A DNA stretch of 64,000 bases from Dyadobacter sp. (GCF_017744695.1 NZ_JAGIAS010000001.1:1455013-1519012), one strand, 5' to 3'; shown: positions 1-8,125, counted from the first letter of the stretch. A program made the numbers and translations. Notes: generated by a model not told the origin, from the letters alone.

Positions 1-3
1 GGT

Positions 4-714
4 ATGTCTCAAAAGAAAAACAAGGTGATCGCGCACCGCGGCGCATGGAAAAATACCGGTGCTACCGAAAACTCGATCGGTGCGCTGGAACATGCCATTA
101 AGTTGGGTTGCTACGGTAGCGAATTCGATGTGCATATGTCGGCCGACTCGGTTTTGTATGTACTCCACGACCACTCCATTCAAGGAACAAATATCGAGAC
201 AACCAATTCGGCTGAGCTTTCTAAGATCAAATTGGCTAACGGCGAGCCGCTGCCGACTTTGGAGGCTTATTTGAAAGCGGGTTCGAAGCAAAAGAAGACG
301 CGCTTGATCCTGGAAATCAAAACTTCTAAAATCAGCAAGGAGCGCTCATTGGCATTGGCTGCGAAATGCGTGGAACTGGTGAAAAAAATGAAGGTCGAAA
401 AGATCACCGACTACATTGCATTCAGCTGGGACGTTTGTCTGAAAGTGAAGGAACTCGCACCAAAAGCACACGTGGAATACCTGAACGGCGACAAAACGCC
501 TGACGAAATCCAGGCTGCCGGCCTCGACGGTATCGATTATCATCTCAGCATTTTGAAGAAGAAGGAAGATTACATTCCCGCAATGCGCCAGAAAAAACTG
601 ACTACCAACGTGTGGACAGTAAATGATGAAGCAGATTTGAAATATTTCCTCGAAAAAGACGTGGATTACATCACCACCAACGAGCCAGAGCTGCTGCTAA
701 GCCTTTCGAAGTAA
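4..714 (+). CDS. Glycerophosphodiester phosphodiesterase family protein
   Basis: Seen: the HRGA motif at residues 11-14, E40-x-D42, H55-D56 and the LEIK strand with E104 and K106 form the metal and phosphate site of the GDPD TIM barrel. Family role: hydrolysis of glycerophosphodiesters to glycerol 3-phosphate and an alcohol. The frame is open to the window edge only three bases upstream of this ATG. The N-terminus is therefore uncertain, and an upstream start with a signal peptide is quite possible because many Bacteroidota homologues are exported. At 236 residues it is about the size of a bare catalytic domain. It is convergent with metX, with a REP-like hairpin between them. Confidence 0.85.
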   Translation: MSQKKNKVIAHRGAWKNTGATENSIGALEHAIKLGCYGSEFDVHMSADSVLYVLHDHSIQGTNIETTNSAELSKIKLANGEPLPTLEAYLKAGSKQKKTRLILEIKTSKISKERSLALAAKCVELVKKMKVEKITDYIAFSWDVCLKVKELAPKAHVEYLNGDKTPDEIQAAGLDGIDYHLSILKKKEDYIPAMRQKKLTTNVWTVNDEADLKYFLEKDVDYITTNEPELLLSLSK

Positions 715-738
715 ATAAAAAGAGCAAAACGACTTTCG

Positions 739-770
739 TTGTCACCCTGAGCGGAGTCGAAGGGTGACAA
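739..770. repeat. REP-like hairpin between convergent genes
   Basis: A perfect 10-bp inverted repeat (739-748 with 761-770) encloses the 12-nt loop GAGCGGAGTCGA. The core GTCACNCTGAGCGNAGTCGAAG recurs as an inverted pair at 45010-45094, so this is a dispersed family. Both copies lie between convergent genes, consistent with a bidirectional transcription terminator. Confidence 0.75.
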
Positions 771-817
771 CTTTAACCAAAGTTTATACAATATCTTTAA
801 ATACCAATAAGAATACC

Positions 818-1870
818 TTAACGAATGCGCGCCATCTGCAACTGTCCATTCGTTTCCTGCCATGCCCTGATCACTTGCGTAAGCTGCTTGTATTCGATCA
901 GGAAGCCATCGTGCCCATACAATGAGTCGATCTCCTGAAACGCGGCATCGGGAATATGGCGGGCCAGGAATTGCTGCTCCGAAAGCGGGAATAGCAAATC
1001 GGATTTGATACCCAGCACCAGCGTTTTCGCCTTCACAAGCCCGAGCGCATGTACGATCCCTCCACGGTTACGGCCCACATTGTGCGAATCCATGATCTTG
1101 GATAGCGCCCAGTACGAAAATGCATTGAAACGCTTCACAAACTTGTCGCCCTGGTACTGCTGGTACGACGACGCCCGGAAATCATCGATCTGATCGGGAT
1201 TATCGCGCGCCTGCGTGAAGTTGTAAGTATCGTAATTGCGATAGGACAGCAATGCGATCGAACGCGCCGCTCGCATTCCCATTGCCCCTGCTTCATCACT
1301 ATCCTCTTTGTAGGTAGGGTCCGCCTCGATGGCCATCCGCTGCGATTCATTGAATGCGATACCCCACGGCGAATGCAATGCATTGGAAGCGATCAGGATC
1401 AGCTCCTCGAATAAATCGGGCCTTTCCACGGCCCACTCCAGCGCCTGCTGCCCACCTAGTGAGCCCCCTATGCATATTTTGATTTTGCTGATCGCCAGCT
1501 CCTGCCGCAAAAGGTCAAGTGTTCCTACAACGTCCCGCACAGTGAGCGTCGGAAAGCTGTGGTAATAGGGTTGGTTTGTTCTCGGGTTAACCGACAATGG
1601 CCCCGTGGACCCGTAGGCCGAGCCTAGCACGTTCACACAAATGATGAAGTGTTGGTCCGGATTAAAATATTTCCCTTCTCCTACCAGTCCGTCCCACCAG
1701 TCGGCCGCATTGGAGCTTCCGGTGAGCGCATGGCAAATCCAGACGATATTGGTATCGCTGGCATTTCTCTCTCCGTAAGTAGTGTATGCGAGTTCAAATC
1801 CGGGTAGTTCGCCACCCATTTCGAGGGCGTAAGGATATGGGTACTTAAATGTCTTCTGTTCCGCTTGCAT
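818..1870 (-). CDS. metX: Homoserine O-acetyltransferase
   Basis: Alpha/beta-hydrolase fold acyltransferase that activates homoserine with acetyl-CoA, the committed step towards methionine. Seen: the nucleophile elbow GGSLGGQQALEW with Ser137, catalytic Asp291 (IKSDLLFP) and His320 (GHDGFLIEY), and the HALTGS oxyanion segment near residue 47. The 350-residue length is typical. A GTG nine bases upstream (1879) is an alternative start; I prefer the ATG. The gene stands alone, with no metY nearby. Its roughly 240-nt leader carries a SAM-I riboswitch, so methionine/SAM feedback control is a strong inference. It is convergent with the upstream phosphodiesterase gene. Confidence 0.93.
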   Translation of the reverse strand: MQAEQKTFKYPYPYALEMGGELPGFELAYTTYGERNASDTNIVWICHALTGSSNAADWWDGLVGEGKYFNPDQHFIICVNVLGSAYGSTGPLSVNPRTNQPYYHSFPTLTVRDVVGTLDLLRQELAISKIKICIGGSLGGQQALEWAVERPDLFEELILIASNALHSPWGIAFNESQRMAIEADPTYKEDSDEAGAMGMRAARSIALLSYRNYDTYNFTQARDNPDQIDDFRASSYQQYQGDKFVKRFNAFSYWALSKIMDSHNVGRNRGGIVHALGLVKAKTLVLGIKSDLLFPLSEQQFLARHIPDAAFQEIDSLYGHDGFLIEYKQLTQVIRAWQETNGQLQMARIR

Positions 1871-2000
1871 AAGAGCCACAGCACGTGGTTAAATTCAACA
1901 CATGGTAAAATTGACAGCCGAAATACAAATTTTCGGTTGCAGCTGCGAGACTAAAGCCAATCGGCTTACGGAAATTTCTAACTGTAAGAGCACACGAATT
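1871..2000 (-). other. metX leader downstream of the riboswitch aptamer
   Basis: This 130-nt stretch between aptamer and start codon contains three short hairpins on the minus strand. CTTAC/GTAAG and AAGCC/GGCTT (AATC loop) come first, then CCGAAA/TTTCGG at 1931-1936 with 1918-1923. None is followed by a U-run, so a classic intrinsic terminator is not evident and the expression platform may act on translation. A two-codon ORF (ATG TGT TGA, 1903 to 1895) precedes the metX start. Confidence 0.4.
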
Positions 2001-2110
2001 GATTTTATATCTCCTAATCAACTTAGGTGGGAATTAGCACCTTTCTCCATCGCGGTAGCAGGTTGCCAGAGGTTCATAGAGCCCATTCTCTCGCCTCTTC
2101 TTTATAAATC
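2001..2110 (-). promoter_or_regulatory. SAM-I (S-box) riboswitch of metX
   Basis: Read on the minus strand, the region has the S-box landmarks in order. They are an A/G-rich AAGAAGAGGCGAGAG entry, GGGCTCTATGAACCTC (P2/P3), the invariant CTGGCAACCTGC, a P3 arm, then AAGGTGCTAATTCC and a P4 arm ending in GGAGATA. The closing helix P1 can pair GATTTATA at the 5' end with TATAAAATC at the 3' end (forward 2001-2009). SAM-I aptamers bind S-adenosylmethionine and switch off sulfur amino-acid genes. The position directly upstream of metX on the same strand fits. Confidence 0.92.
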
Positions 2111-2227
2111 AACCGCTGTTCAGGGAAGCAATTGATTGATGGTGCAATATTAAGCGCGGATGCCTGAAAATACAAGCAAATGCAAAAATTCTGTCCTTCC
2201 GTGAGGCCCGCTCGTGCCGCGGCAGCT

Positions 2228-2235
2228 TATCTTTG
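2228..2235 (+). promoter_or_regulatory. Promoter -7 element (TATCTTTG)
   Basis: Exact match to the Bacteroidota -7 consensus TAnnTTTG, 22 nt before the ATG of the M28 peptidase. No convincing -33 TTG-type element was seen. It supports the ATG at 2258 over start codons further upstream. Confidence 0.6.
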
Positions 2236-2257
2236 CCCGTCAACCATTTTTAGTAGA

Positions 2258-3199
2258 ATGAGAATCTTTTTTCACAGTCTGCTGCTCGTTTTCGGCGTTG
2301 CGCAGGCATTTGGACAATCCGTTTCACCCTCGCCGGAGAACATCCGCAAGCACATTTCGTACCTGGCTTCCGACAAAATGAAAGGCCGGGGCACCGGAAG
2401 CAAAGAGAATGAGAAAGCTGCGAAGTATGTGGCGAAACAATTCAAGAAGTACCACCTTTTACCCAAAGGCACCGAAGGTTATTACCAGCCATTTACCGCA
2501 AAAATCAGGCGCATTGTAGTGCCCGACAGCATCCGTGAGGCAGGGAATGTAATCGGGTTTCTCGACAACGGGGCGCCATATACCATCGTCATAGGCGCTC
2601 ATTTCGACCACCTTGGCCTGGGTCGCCAGGGAAGCTCCAAAGCCGAAAAACCGGAAGGACAGATCCACAACGGGGCCGACGATAATGCCTCGGGCGTGGC
2701 CGGGCTGCTCGAACTGGCGCGGTATTTTTCGGGAAATGACAAAAAGGAGCCTTACAACTTCCTTTTTATCGCATTCGGGGCCGAAGAACTGGGGCTTGTG
2801 GGCTCCCGTCACTTTGTGAACAATCCGACATTGCCGTTGGCCGACATCAACTTTATGTCGAACATGGACATGATCGGGCGGTACGACCCGAACCGGGGAG
2901 TCGGCATTGGCGGCTACGGCACGTGTGCCGAATGGCCGGCGATTTTTAAGGATGTAAAAAGCGATACGAAGTTTTTTACGGATAAGGCGGGAAGCGGCGG
3001 CTCTGACCACGGTTCGTTCTATGCCAGGCAAATCCCCGTATTGTTTTTCCATACCGGCGGCCACGACGATTACCATAAACCGACCGACGATGCAGAGAAG
3101 ATAGATGCCAACGCAGAAGCGGGGATTCTGGGTATTCAAATTAAACTCATTGAGAATGCAATGTCATTACCAAAACTCAAATTCACAGAAGTCAAATAA
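2258..3199 (+). CDS. Secreted M28 family zinc aminopeptidase
   Basis: Exported metallopeptidase of the M28 (PepQ/aminopeptidase Y-like) family. Seen: a signal peptide at residues 1-20 (hydrophobic LLLVFGVAQAFGQ). The co-catalytic zinc-site motifs follow in order: H115-x-D117 in AHFDHLG, D141 in NGADDNASG, E176-E177 in GAEELG, D204 in NMDMIGR and the terminal His in HDDYHKPTDD. About 313 residues is normal for a single-domain member without PA insert. The start was chosen because the promoter lies just upstream and the signal peptide begins here. The trehalase gene follows 40 bp downstream on the same strand. The substrate is not predictable beyond peptides. Confidence 0.88.
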   Translation: MRIFFHSLLLVFGVAQAFGQSVSPSPENIRKHISYLASDKMKGRGTGSKENEKAAKYVAKQFKKYHLLPKGTEGYYQPFTAKIRRIVVPDSIREAGNVIGFLDNGAPYTIVIGAHFDHLGLGRQGSSKAEKPEGQIHNGADDNASGVAGLLELARYFSGNDKKEPYNFLFIAFGAEELGLVGSRHFVNNPTLPLADINFMSNMDMIGRYDPNRGVGIGGYGTCAEWPAIFKDVKSDTKFFTDKAGSGGSDHGSFYARQIPVLFFHTGGHDDYHKPTDDAEKIDANAEAGILGIQIKLIENAMSLPKLKFTEVK

Positions 3200-3239
3200 G
3201 TCATTGTCCATTCGGGAGAATCCCTAAAATCAGTTTGTT

Positions 3240-4790
3240 TTGTACGGTTTTGTTGCTCCATCATTCACTTACGGTCAGGCCCACATCTCTCCTGAAGAGT
3301 TGTACGGAACGCTATTTCGTGACGTGCAGTGCAGCCATATTTTCTCCGATTCCAAAACATTCGCCGATGCGATTCCGCTGGAAGACCCGGTACTGATCAT
3401 CGAGCGCTATCACCAGGAAAAAGACGCCCCGGACTTCGACATGGAAACATTCGTCCGGGGACATTTCAGGATACCGGCCCAGATTGCTTCGGAATTCATT
3501 TCCGATAAGAATGAGCCGGTTTCCGAACACACAGGAAAACTCTGGTCGGTACTTACCCGCCAGCCCGAAAACCAGGAACGGGGCGGATCCCTCATCCCGC
3601 TACCCCATCCTTACGTGGTACCCGGCGGGCGTTTCAGGGAAATATATTATTGGGACAGCTATTTTACGATGCTGGGCCTCAAAGAGTCGGGACGGGTGGA
3701 GTTGATAGAGCATATGCTCAATAATTTCGCCTATCTGATTGATACCTTGGGATTCATACCGACTGCCAACCGGACTTATTATCTGAGCCGGTCCCAGCCA
3801 CCTTTTTTTTCCCTGATGGTGAGACTATTCAGCGAAATGGAAGGCAAAAAAGTACTGAAAAAATATTTATCCCAATTACAAAAAGAATACGATTACTGGA
3901 TGGATGGATGCCTGGAACCTTGCGAACCTTTCACCGCTCACCGGCGCCTGGTTTATCTTCCGAACGGCGCGCTGCTGAACCGCTATTGGGACGATAAGGC
4001 TACCCCGCGACCAGAATCTTTCAGCGAAGACACCGAGCTGGCCCATGAGGCCTACGAAAAATACGGCACCGCCCCTGAAGAGCTCTACCGCCATATCCGC
4101 GCGGCTGCGGAATCGGGGTGGGATTTCAGCAGCCGGTGGTTTGCCGATGAAACCGATTTTGCCTCGATCCACACGACCGACATCCTGCCGCTCGACCTTA
4201 ATTGCCTGCTTTACCACCTCGAAAAAACCATTGCGGAAGCCTACTTGCTCTCTGACAACCGGCGTATGCATTTGCTTTACGAGGAAAAGGCACGGCAGCG
4301 GAACATCGCTATCCAGACCTATTTCTGGGATGAGTCCAAAAATTATTACATGGATTATGATTTCCGCAAAAGGGATTTCACGAAAGCGATCACCATTGCG
4401 GGGGCCTTTCCCCTGTTTTTTAAGCTCGCGCCCAAACCGCACTCGCATTATGTACGTGCATACATAAGGCTCAATTTCCTGAAATCAGGCGGGCTGCTCA
4501 CGACCATGGTACGCACGGGACAGCAATGGGATGCCCCCAATGGCTGGGCCCCGCTGCAATGGATCGTTTACAAAGGTTTGCGTAATTACAATTTTCACAG
4601 GACAGCCAACGAGCTCAGCGACGAATGGCTGGGGCTCATCGAGAAGGAGTTCAGGCATTCGGGCAAGATGCTCGAGAAGTACAATGTATCGGATACCAAT
4701 CTGATCGCCGGAGGCGGCGAGTATGAAATCCAGGAAGGATTCGGCTGGACGAACGGGGTCTATCTCCGAATGAAAAACCGCAAGCGATAG
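3240..4790 (+). CDS. treA: Trehalase, GH37
   Basis: Inverting alpha,alpha-trehalase that splits trehalose into two glucoses. Seen: family signature 1 PGGRFREIYYWDSY at residues 128-141 and signature 2 QWDAPNGWAP at about 428-437. The catalytic Asp lies in ESGWDFSSRW and the catalytic Glu region is GGGEYEIQEGFGW near the C-terminus. The only in-frame start before the conserved HISPEELYG block is the TTG at 3240; an in-frame TAA lies 12 nt further upstream. The residues before that block (APSFTYGQA) look like the tail of a signal peptide whose hydrophobic core is missing. The N-terminus may therefore have been truncated or frameshifted, or the enzyme may be cytoplasmic. Core enzyme confidence is high; localisation is open. 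Confidence 0.88.
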   Translation: MYGFVAPSFTYGQAHISPEELYGTLFRDVQCSHIFSDSKTFADAIPLEDPVLIIERYHQEKDAPDFDMETFVRGHFRIPAQIASEFISDKNEPVSEHTGKLWSVLTRQPENQERGGSLIPLPHPYVVPGGRFREIYYWDSYFTMLGLKESGRVELIEHMLNNFAYLIDTLGFIPTANRTYYLSRSQPPFFSLMVRLFSEMEGKKVLKKYLSQLQKEYDYWMDGCLEPCEPFTAHRRLVYLPNGALLNRYWDDKATPRPESFSEDTELAHEAYEKYGTAPEELYRHIRAAAESGWDFSSRWFADETDFASIHTTDILPLDLNCLLYHLEKTIAEAYLLSDNRRMHLLYEEKARQRNIAIQTYFWDESKNYYMDYDFRKRDFTKAITIAGAFPLFFKLAPKPHSHYVRAYIRLNFLKSGGLLTTMVRTGQQWDAPNGWAPLQWIVYKGLRNYNFHRTANELSDEWLGLIEKEFRHSGKMLEKYNVSDTNLIAGGGEYEIQEGFGWTNGVYLRMKNRKR

Positions 4791-4792
4791 CC

Positions 4793-4809
4793 GGATTTCG
4801 ACGAAATCC
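4793..4809. terminator. Hairpin after the trehalase gene
   Basis: Palindrome GGATTTC-GAC-GAAATCC begins two bases after the trehalase stop codon. There is no U-run, so termination is possible but weak. Confidence 0.35.
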
Positions 4810-4917
4810 ACTTTGATTTCTTATCTATTTCCAATAAATTATATTAAAAATTGGCAGGAAAATCTTCCCGTAGCGGATATTTTTAATACCTTGCTGTTAT
4901 CAAGCCCATTTGACTTC

Positions 4918-5706
4918 ATGAAACTTCCCATATACCAAATCGATGCTTTTACTGATAAGTTGTTTGGTGGAAACCCTGCCGCAGTAGTTCCTCTGGAACA
5001 GTGGCTGCCGGAAGAAACGATGCTCGCCATCGCTGCCGAAAACAACCTCGCCGAAACCGCATTCTACGTCCCGACCGAAAATGGCTTCCATATCCGGTGG
5101 TTTACGCCGACGGTAGAAGTAGACCTCTGCGGACATGCGACGCTCGCCGCAGCATATGTGATTTTCAATATTCAGCATTACGAAGGGCAATCCATTAGCT
5201 TTGATTCACGGAGCGGCGTGCTCACCGTCGATTGCAAGGAAGACTGGCTTACATTGAACTTCCCTGTGGATCAATACCACATTGCCGTACCGCCTCCCGG
5301 GCTTGTAGAAAGCCTGAAAAACACGACGCTACTCGAAGTTTACAAAGGCAAAACCGACTATCTGGTCGTGCTTGAATCGGAGGAAGTCGTGAGGGACCTT
5401 GATTTTGACATTATTATTCTCTCGACCATTCCGGCACGGGGCGTTATCGTAACTGCGGCAGGTGACGAGGTGGATTTTGTATCGCGTTTCTTTGCACCGC
5501 AATCGGGCATTGACGAAGATCCCGTGACAGGCTCCGCGCATACGACTTTGATCCCCTACTGGGCCGACAAGCTTTGCAAAACACAACTAAACGCCCGCCA
5601 GCTCTCACGCCGCGGCGGCTTTCTGAAATGTGAATTGCAGGGCGACCGTGTTTACATTGGTGGTCAGGCGAAGTTGTATCTCAAAGGCGAAATCCTCGTA
5701 GACTAG
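4918..5706 (+). CDS. PhzF family isomerase/epimerase-like protein
   Basis: PhzF fold protein (two-domain, diaminopimelate-epimerase-like). Seen: the N-terminal IDAFTDKLFGGNPAAVV, the putative catalytic Glu46 in NNLAETAFY, CGHATLAAA near residue 72 and DEDPVTGSAH in the C-terminal half. Phenazine genes are absent here, so the physiological substrate is unknown; most PhzF homologues in Bacteroidota are stand-alone. The ATG at 4918 is preferred over an in-frame start at 4813, because the family sequence starts at MKLPIYQIDAF. Its stop codon is the first TAG of a 14-bp tandem array shared with the convergent EamA gene. Confidence 0.85.
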   Translation: MKLPIYQIDAFTDKLFGGNPAAVVPLEQWLPEETMLAIAAENNLAETAFYVPTENGFHIRWFTPTVEVDLCGHATLAAAYVIFNIQHYEGQSISFDSRSGVLTVDCKEDWLTLNFPVDQYHIAVPPPGLVESLKNTTLLEVYKGKTDYLVVLESEEVVRDLDFDIIILSTIPARGVIVTAAGDEVDFVSRFFAPQSGIDEDPVTGSAHTTLIPYWADKLCKTQLNARQLSRRGGFLKCELQGDRVYIGGQAKLYLKGEILVD

Positions 5707-5748
5707 GCGTCCCCGACTAGGCGCGGCCGGCTAGGCGCCTCCGACTAG
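5704..5748. repeat. 14-bp tandem array starting at a TAG stop codon
   Basis: Three 14-bp units, TAGGCGTCCCCGAC, TAGGCGCGGCCGGC and TAGGCGCCTCCGAC, plus a fourth TAG. The TAGs lie at 5704, 5718, 5732 and 5746. Because 14 is not a multiple of 3, the first three fall in three different reading frames. Each is part of CTAG, so it is also a stop on the minus strand, and the last one provides the EamA stop codon. Confidence 0.8.
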
Positions 5749-6629
5749 TTCCTTTTATTTCCGGCAAATTTCGTGCGTTGCCCGGCGTACAAGCCTGCAA
5801 CCACCAGTACCGTTCCTCCGACGGTGTACATTGTCACGGGCTCACCCATCAGCCACCATGCGAAGAAAAACCCGAAAAGCGGGCACAAAAACAGCCAAAG
5901 CGACGCTTTGACGGTATCAATCCGGAGCAGGTAAAACCAGCATATCAATCCCACGATCGAAACGGCAAGGCTGAGCCACAGTACCGAGCCCCAAAAGACG
6001 GTATCTAATTTAGTAGTATTAAAATCGGCCATGAACAATGTCGCCGGTAGCAAAAAAACACCGCCGAGGAAGACCTGCCAGCCATTAATGAGCAAATTGG
6101 GTAATTCCCATTTCACCGTGGCATAGTAAACGCTCGCCGCCGACACGGCCATCATGCTGATCAGCAGCAATGTAATGCCTCCGACGGTCGTATAGCTATC
6201 AGCAAGCAGCGGATAAGTTGCTACTGCCACGCCACCCATGCCCAGAATTATCCCGGTCCATTCTTCCGCTTTGGGTTTTCTCTTCAACCACCATGACGAC
6301 AGTAATACGATAATCAGCGGATTGGTAGACACCGCCAAGCTGCCAATGCCGGCAGCAGTATACTTCATCGCGTACACGTACAAGCCGAGGTAAAGCGTTG
6401 TATTGAGGAAACCGAACAGTGCGAGTTGCTGCCATTCTTTTTTCGTAGGCAGCCGGTAGGCTTTATCTTTGACAAACACGTAGGAAAATGACAGCAGCAA
6501 GATACCAGCTATAAAGAACCGAACGTTTGCCAGTATCAAAGGGGCTGCCGATTGCACGCCGAATTTCGTTGCCACGGAGGCCGACGACCAGAGAATGGAA
6601 AAGAGAAGACCGATACCGATGTTTTTCAC
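5745..6629 (-). CDS. EamA/DMT family membrane transporter
   Basis: Inner-membrane permease of the drug/metabolite transporter superfamily. Seen: about ten hydrophobic helices in two repeated EamA units (roughly residues 5-140 and 150-285). The first repeat carries the typical WSSASVATKFG start and the second ends with GGTVLVVAGLYAGQR. The substrate is unknown; relatives export amino acids or metabolites. I chose the GTG at 6629 (VKNIGIGLLF), because the upstream in-frame codons add a non-hydrophobic, serine/glycine-rich stretch overlapping the neighbouring promoter region. It is divergent from the OmpA-type gene and convergent with the PhzF-like gene. Confidence 0.82.
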   Translation of the reverse strand: MKNIGIGLLFSILWSSASVATKFGVQSAAPLILANVRFFIAGILLLSFSYVFVKDKAYRLPTKKEWQQLALFGFLNTTLYLGLYVYAMKYTAAGIGSLAVSTNPLIIVLLSSWWLKRKPKAEEWTGIILGMGGVAVATYPLLADSYTTVGGITLLLISMMAVSAASVYYATVKWELPNLLINGWQVFLGGVFLLPATLFMADFNTTKLDTVFWGSVLWLSLAVSIVGLICWFYLLRIDTVKASLWLFLCPLFGFFFAWWLMGEPVTMYTVGGTVLVVAGLYAGQRTKFAGNKRN

Positions 6630-6702
6630 GCGCAAGAATAATAACAATCCAAAATTACAAGTTGTACTTCGGCTTCCGCCCCCACTTTTCATATTTTTGG
6701 GT

Positions 6703-8100
6703 ATGATTAATAAAAAAAATGCGCTGCGGGCGGTGCTGATGGCCCTGCTTTGCGCCCCGGCGCTGTGTGTTCACGCCCAAAACCAGTGGACTTATGACTT
6801 CAACAACGGTTTCTTGCCTATTGAAAGTGGCGGCCCTGCGCTAAAACCGCTCGGACGCCCAGGGCAGATCATCAAAGAACAAATTCCCGGTTCCGATGGC
6901 CTTTCACGATCGATTTATGTTTTTGAAAAAAACAGCGGGCTGCAATTCAATAGCGGCGAAGCGAAGGGATTCCTGAACAAATCATTCACCGTCGAAATTT
7001 ATTTCAAACTCGACTCGCTCGATATCTGGAAACGCGTACTCGATTTCAAGAATCGCAAGAGCGACTACGGCACCTATATTTATCACGGCAAACTCAATTT
7101 CTTCAATTTTGCCATGAGTGAAAAGGCTGCGGTGCGTGCGAAGCAATGGGTGCATTACGTCTACTCGAGAGATTACGAGACAAAAGTTATCCGGATGTAC
7201 ATCAATGGTATCCTGAAACTGGACTTTAAAGATCCGGGAACGGAAGGGGTGCTCGACGCCGACCAGGTACTGAATATCTTCCAGGACGACCTCATTGCAG
7301 GTAACGAATCCAGTGCAGGAACCGTAGCGCTGATCCGTATTTACGACCGCGTGATGACGCCCGTATTTGTGCGCCGGAGCTACCAGTCGATCGCGAAGAC
7401 TTTTAAAGAGCCTGTCGCTCAAAAGGAAGAACCAAAAGAAGAACCCAAGCCGGTAGAAGAAAAGCCGGAACCCGCACGGAATAAGAACCTGGCAGTGGTT
7501 ACAGGCCGGGTTTACGACAGCCGCAACCTGAAACCCGTCAACGACGCGGAGGTACACGTTCGCAAATCGACGAATGATTCCCTCGTTGCACACACCCGGA
7601 CCGTCGACGGTGTTTACAATGTGGAATTACCCCCTCACGAGACTTACCGGATCACCGCACAAGCGGATGGTTTTCAATCCAAAAGTGTGACCGTTCGGAC
7701 CAATAACCGATTCGAGGAAGTAAAGGCGCTCATGAATATGGCGCCCGAGACGCATTCTACCCCACTTTCGACGCTTTATTTTAGTCAGGGGACCGAGGTA
7801 TTGGAGGACAGCGCCCTTGCAGATCTCGACTCGATCGTAAACTATTTCCAGAAACGCCAGGATTTGCGACTGGTACTGAAAGGCCATACCGACAACACCG
7901 GAAGTTTTGAGAAGAACCTTGAACTCTCTAACAAGCGCGTCGAAACTGTGCGGGCGTACCTGATCGGCAAAGGCATTATCGCCAGCAGGATCGAGGGGTC
8001 TGGCTACGGGTCCGCGCAACCGAATCAGGTCAACCGGACCGAAGCGACAAAAAAGTCGAACAGAAGAGTGGAAGTTTGGGCGGAGTCGGTAAAAAGATAA
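6703..8100 (+). CDS. LamG-like/OmpA-family envelope protein
   Basis: Seen: a signal peptide (residues 1-25), then a concanavalin-A/LamG-like beta-sandwich (about 30-220). A Pro/Glu/Lys-rich linker follows (PKEEPKEEPKPVEEKPEP), then a carboxypeptidase-regulatory-like domain starting VVTGRVYDSRNLKPVNDAEV near residue 266. A C-terminal OmpA domain (about 355-465) carries LKGHTDNTGSFEKNLELSNKR and NRRVEVW. Family knowledge: the OmpA domain binds diaminopimelate in peptidoglycan, so the protein probably tethers an outer-membrane or periplasmic sugar-binding module to the wall. The architecture is common in Cytophagales. No operon partner is apparent; an AT-rich gene-free region follows. Confidence 0.85.
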   Translation: MINKKNALRAVLMALLCAPALCVHAQNQWTYDFNNGFLPIESGGPALKPLGRPGQIIKEQIPGSDGLSRSIYVFEKNSGLQFNSGEAKGFLNKSFTVEIYFKLDSLDIWKRVLDFKNRKSDYGTYIYHGKLNFFNFAMSEKAAVRAKQWVHYVYSRDYETKVIRMYINGILKLDFKDPGTEGVLDADQVLNIFQDDLIAGNESSAGTVALIRIYDRVMTPVFVRRSYQSIAKTFKEPVAQKEEPKEEPKPVEEKPEPARNKNLAVVTGRVYDSRNLKPVNDAEVHVRKSTNDSLVAHTRTVDGVYNVELPPHETYRITAQADGFQSKSVTVRTNNRFEEVKALMNMAPETHSTPLSTLYFSQGTEVLEDSALADLDSIVNYFQKRQDLRLVLKGHTDNTGSFEKNLELSNKRVETVRAYLIGKGIIASRIEGSGYGSAQPNQVNRTEATKKSNRRVEVWAESVKR

Positions 8101-8125
8101 AGCCATCTCATGGAGATGGCTTTAT
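8091..8125 (-). terminator. Intrinsic terminator, minus strand
   Basis: A perfect 13-bp stem (8097-8109 with 8113-8125) with a 3-nt loop. Read on the minus strand it is followed by CTTTTT, giving a U-run; the plus strand has none. It overlaps the stop codon of the OmpA-type gene and would end a minus-strand transcript coming from pth or from the promoter at 8419-8426. Confidence 0.7.

Noticed and set aside
1902..2135. Plus-strand 77-codon frame over the metX leader
   Set aside because: It is the complement of the SAM-I riboswitch; conserved RNA motifs explain the sequence.
2459..3139. 226-codon frame antisense to the M28 peptidase gene
   Set aside because: Covered by an M28 gene with complete zinc motifs; no family features.
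6692..6699. TATTTTTG, a -7-like element before the OmpA-type gene
   Set aside because: It ends only three bases before the ATG, so transcription would start at or after the start codon; probably chance.
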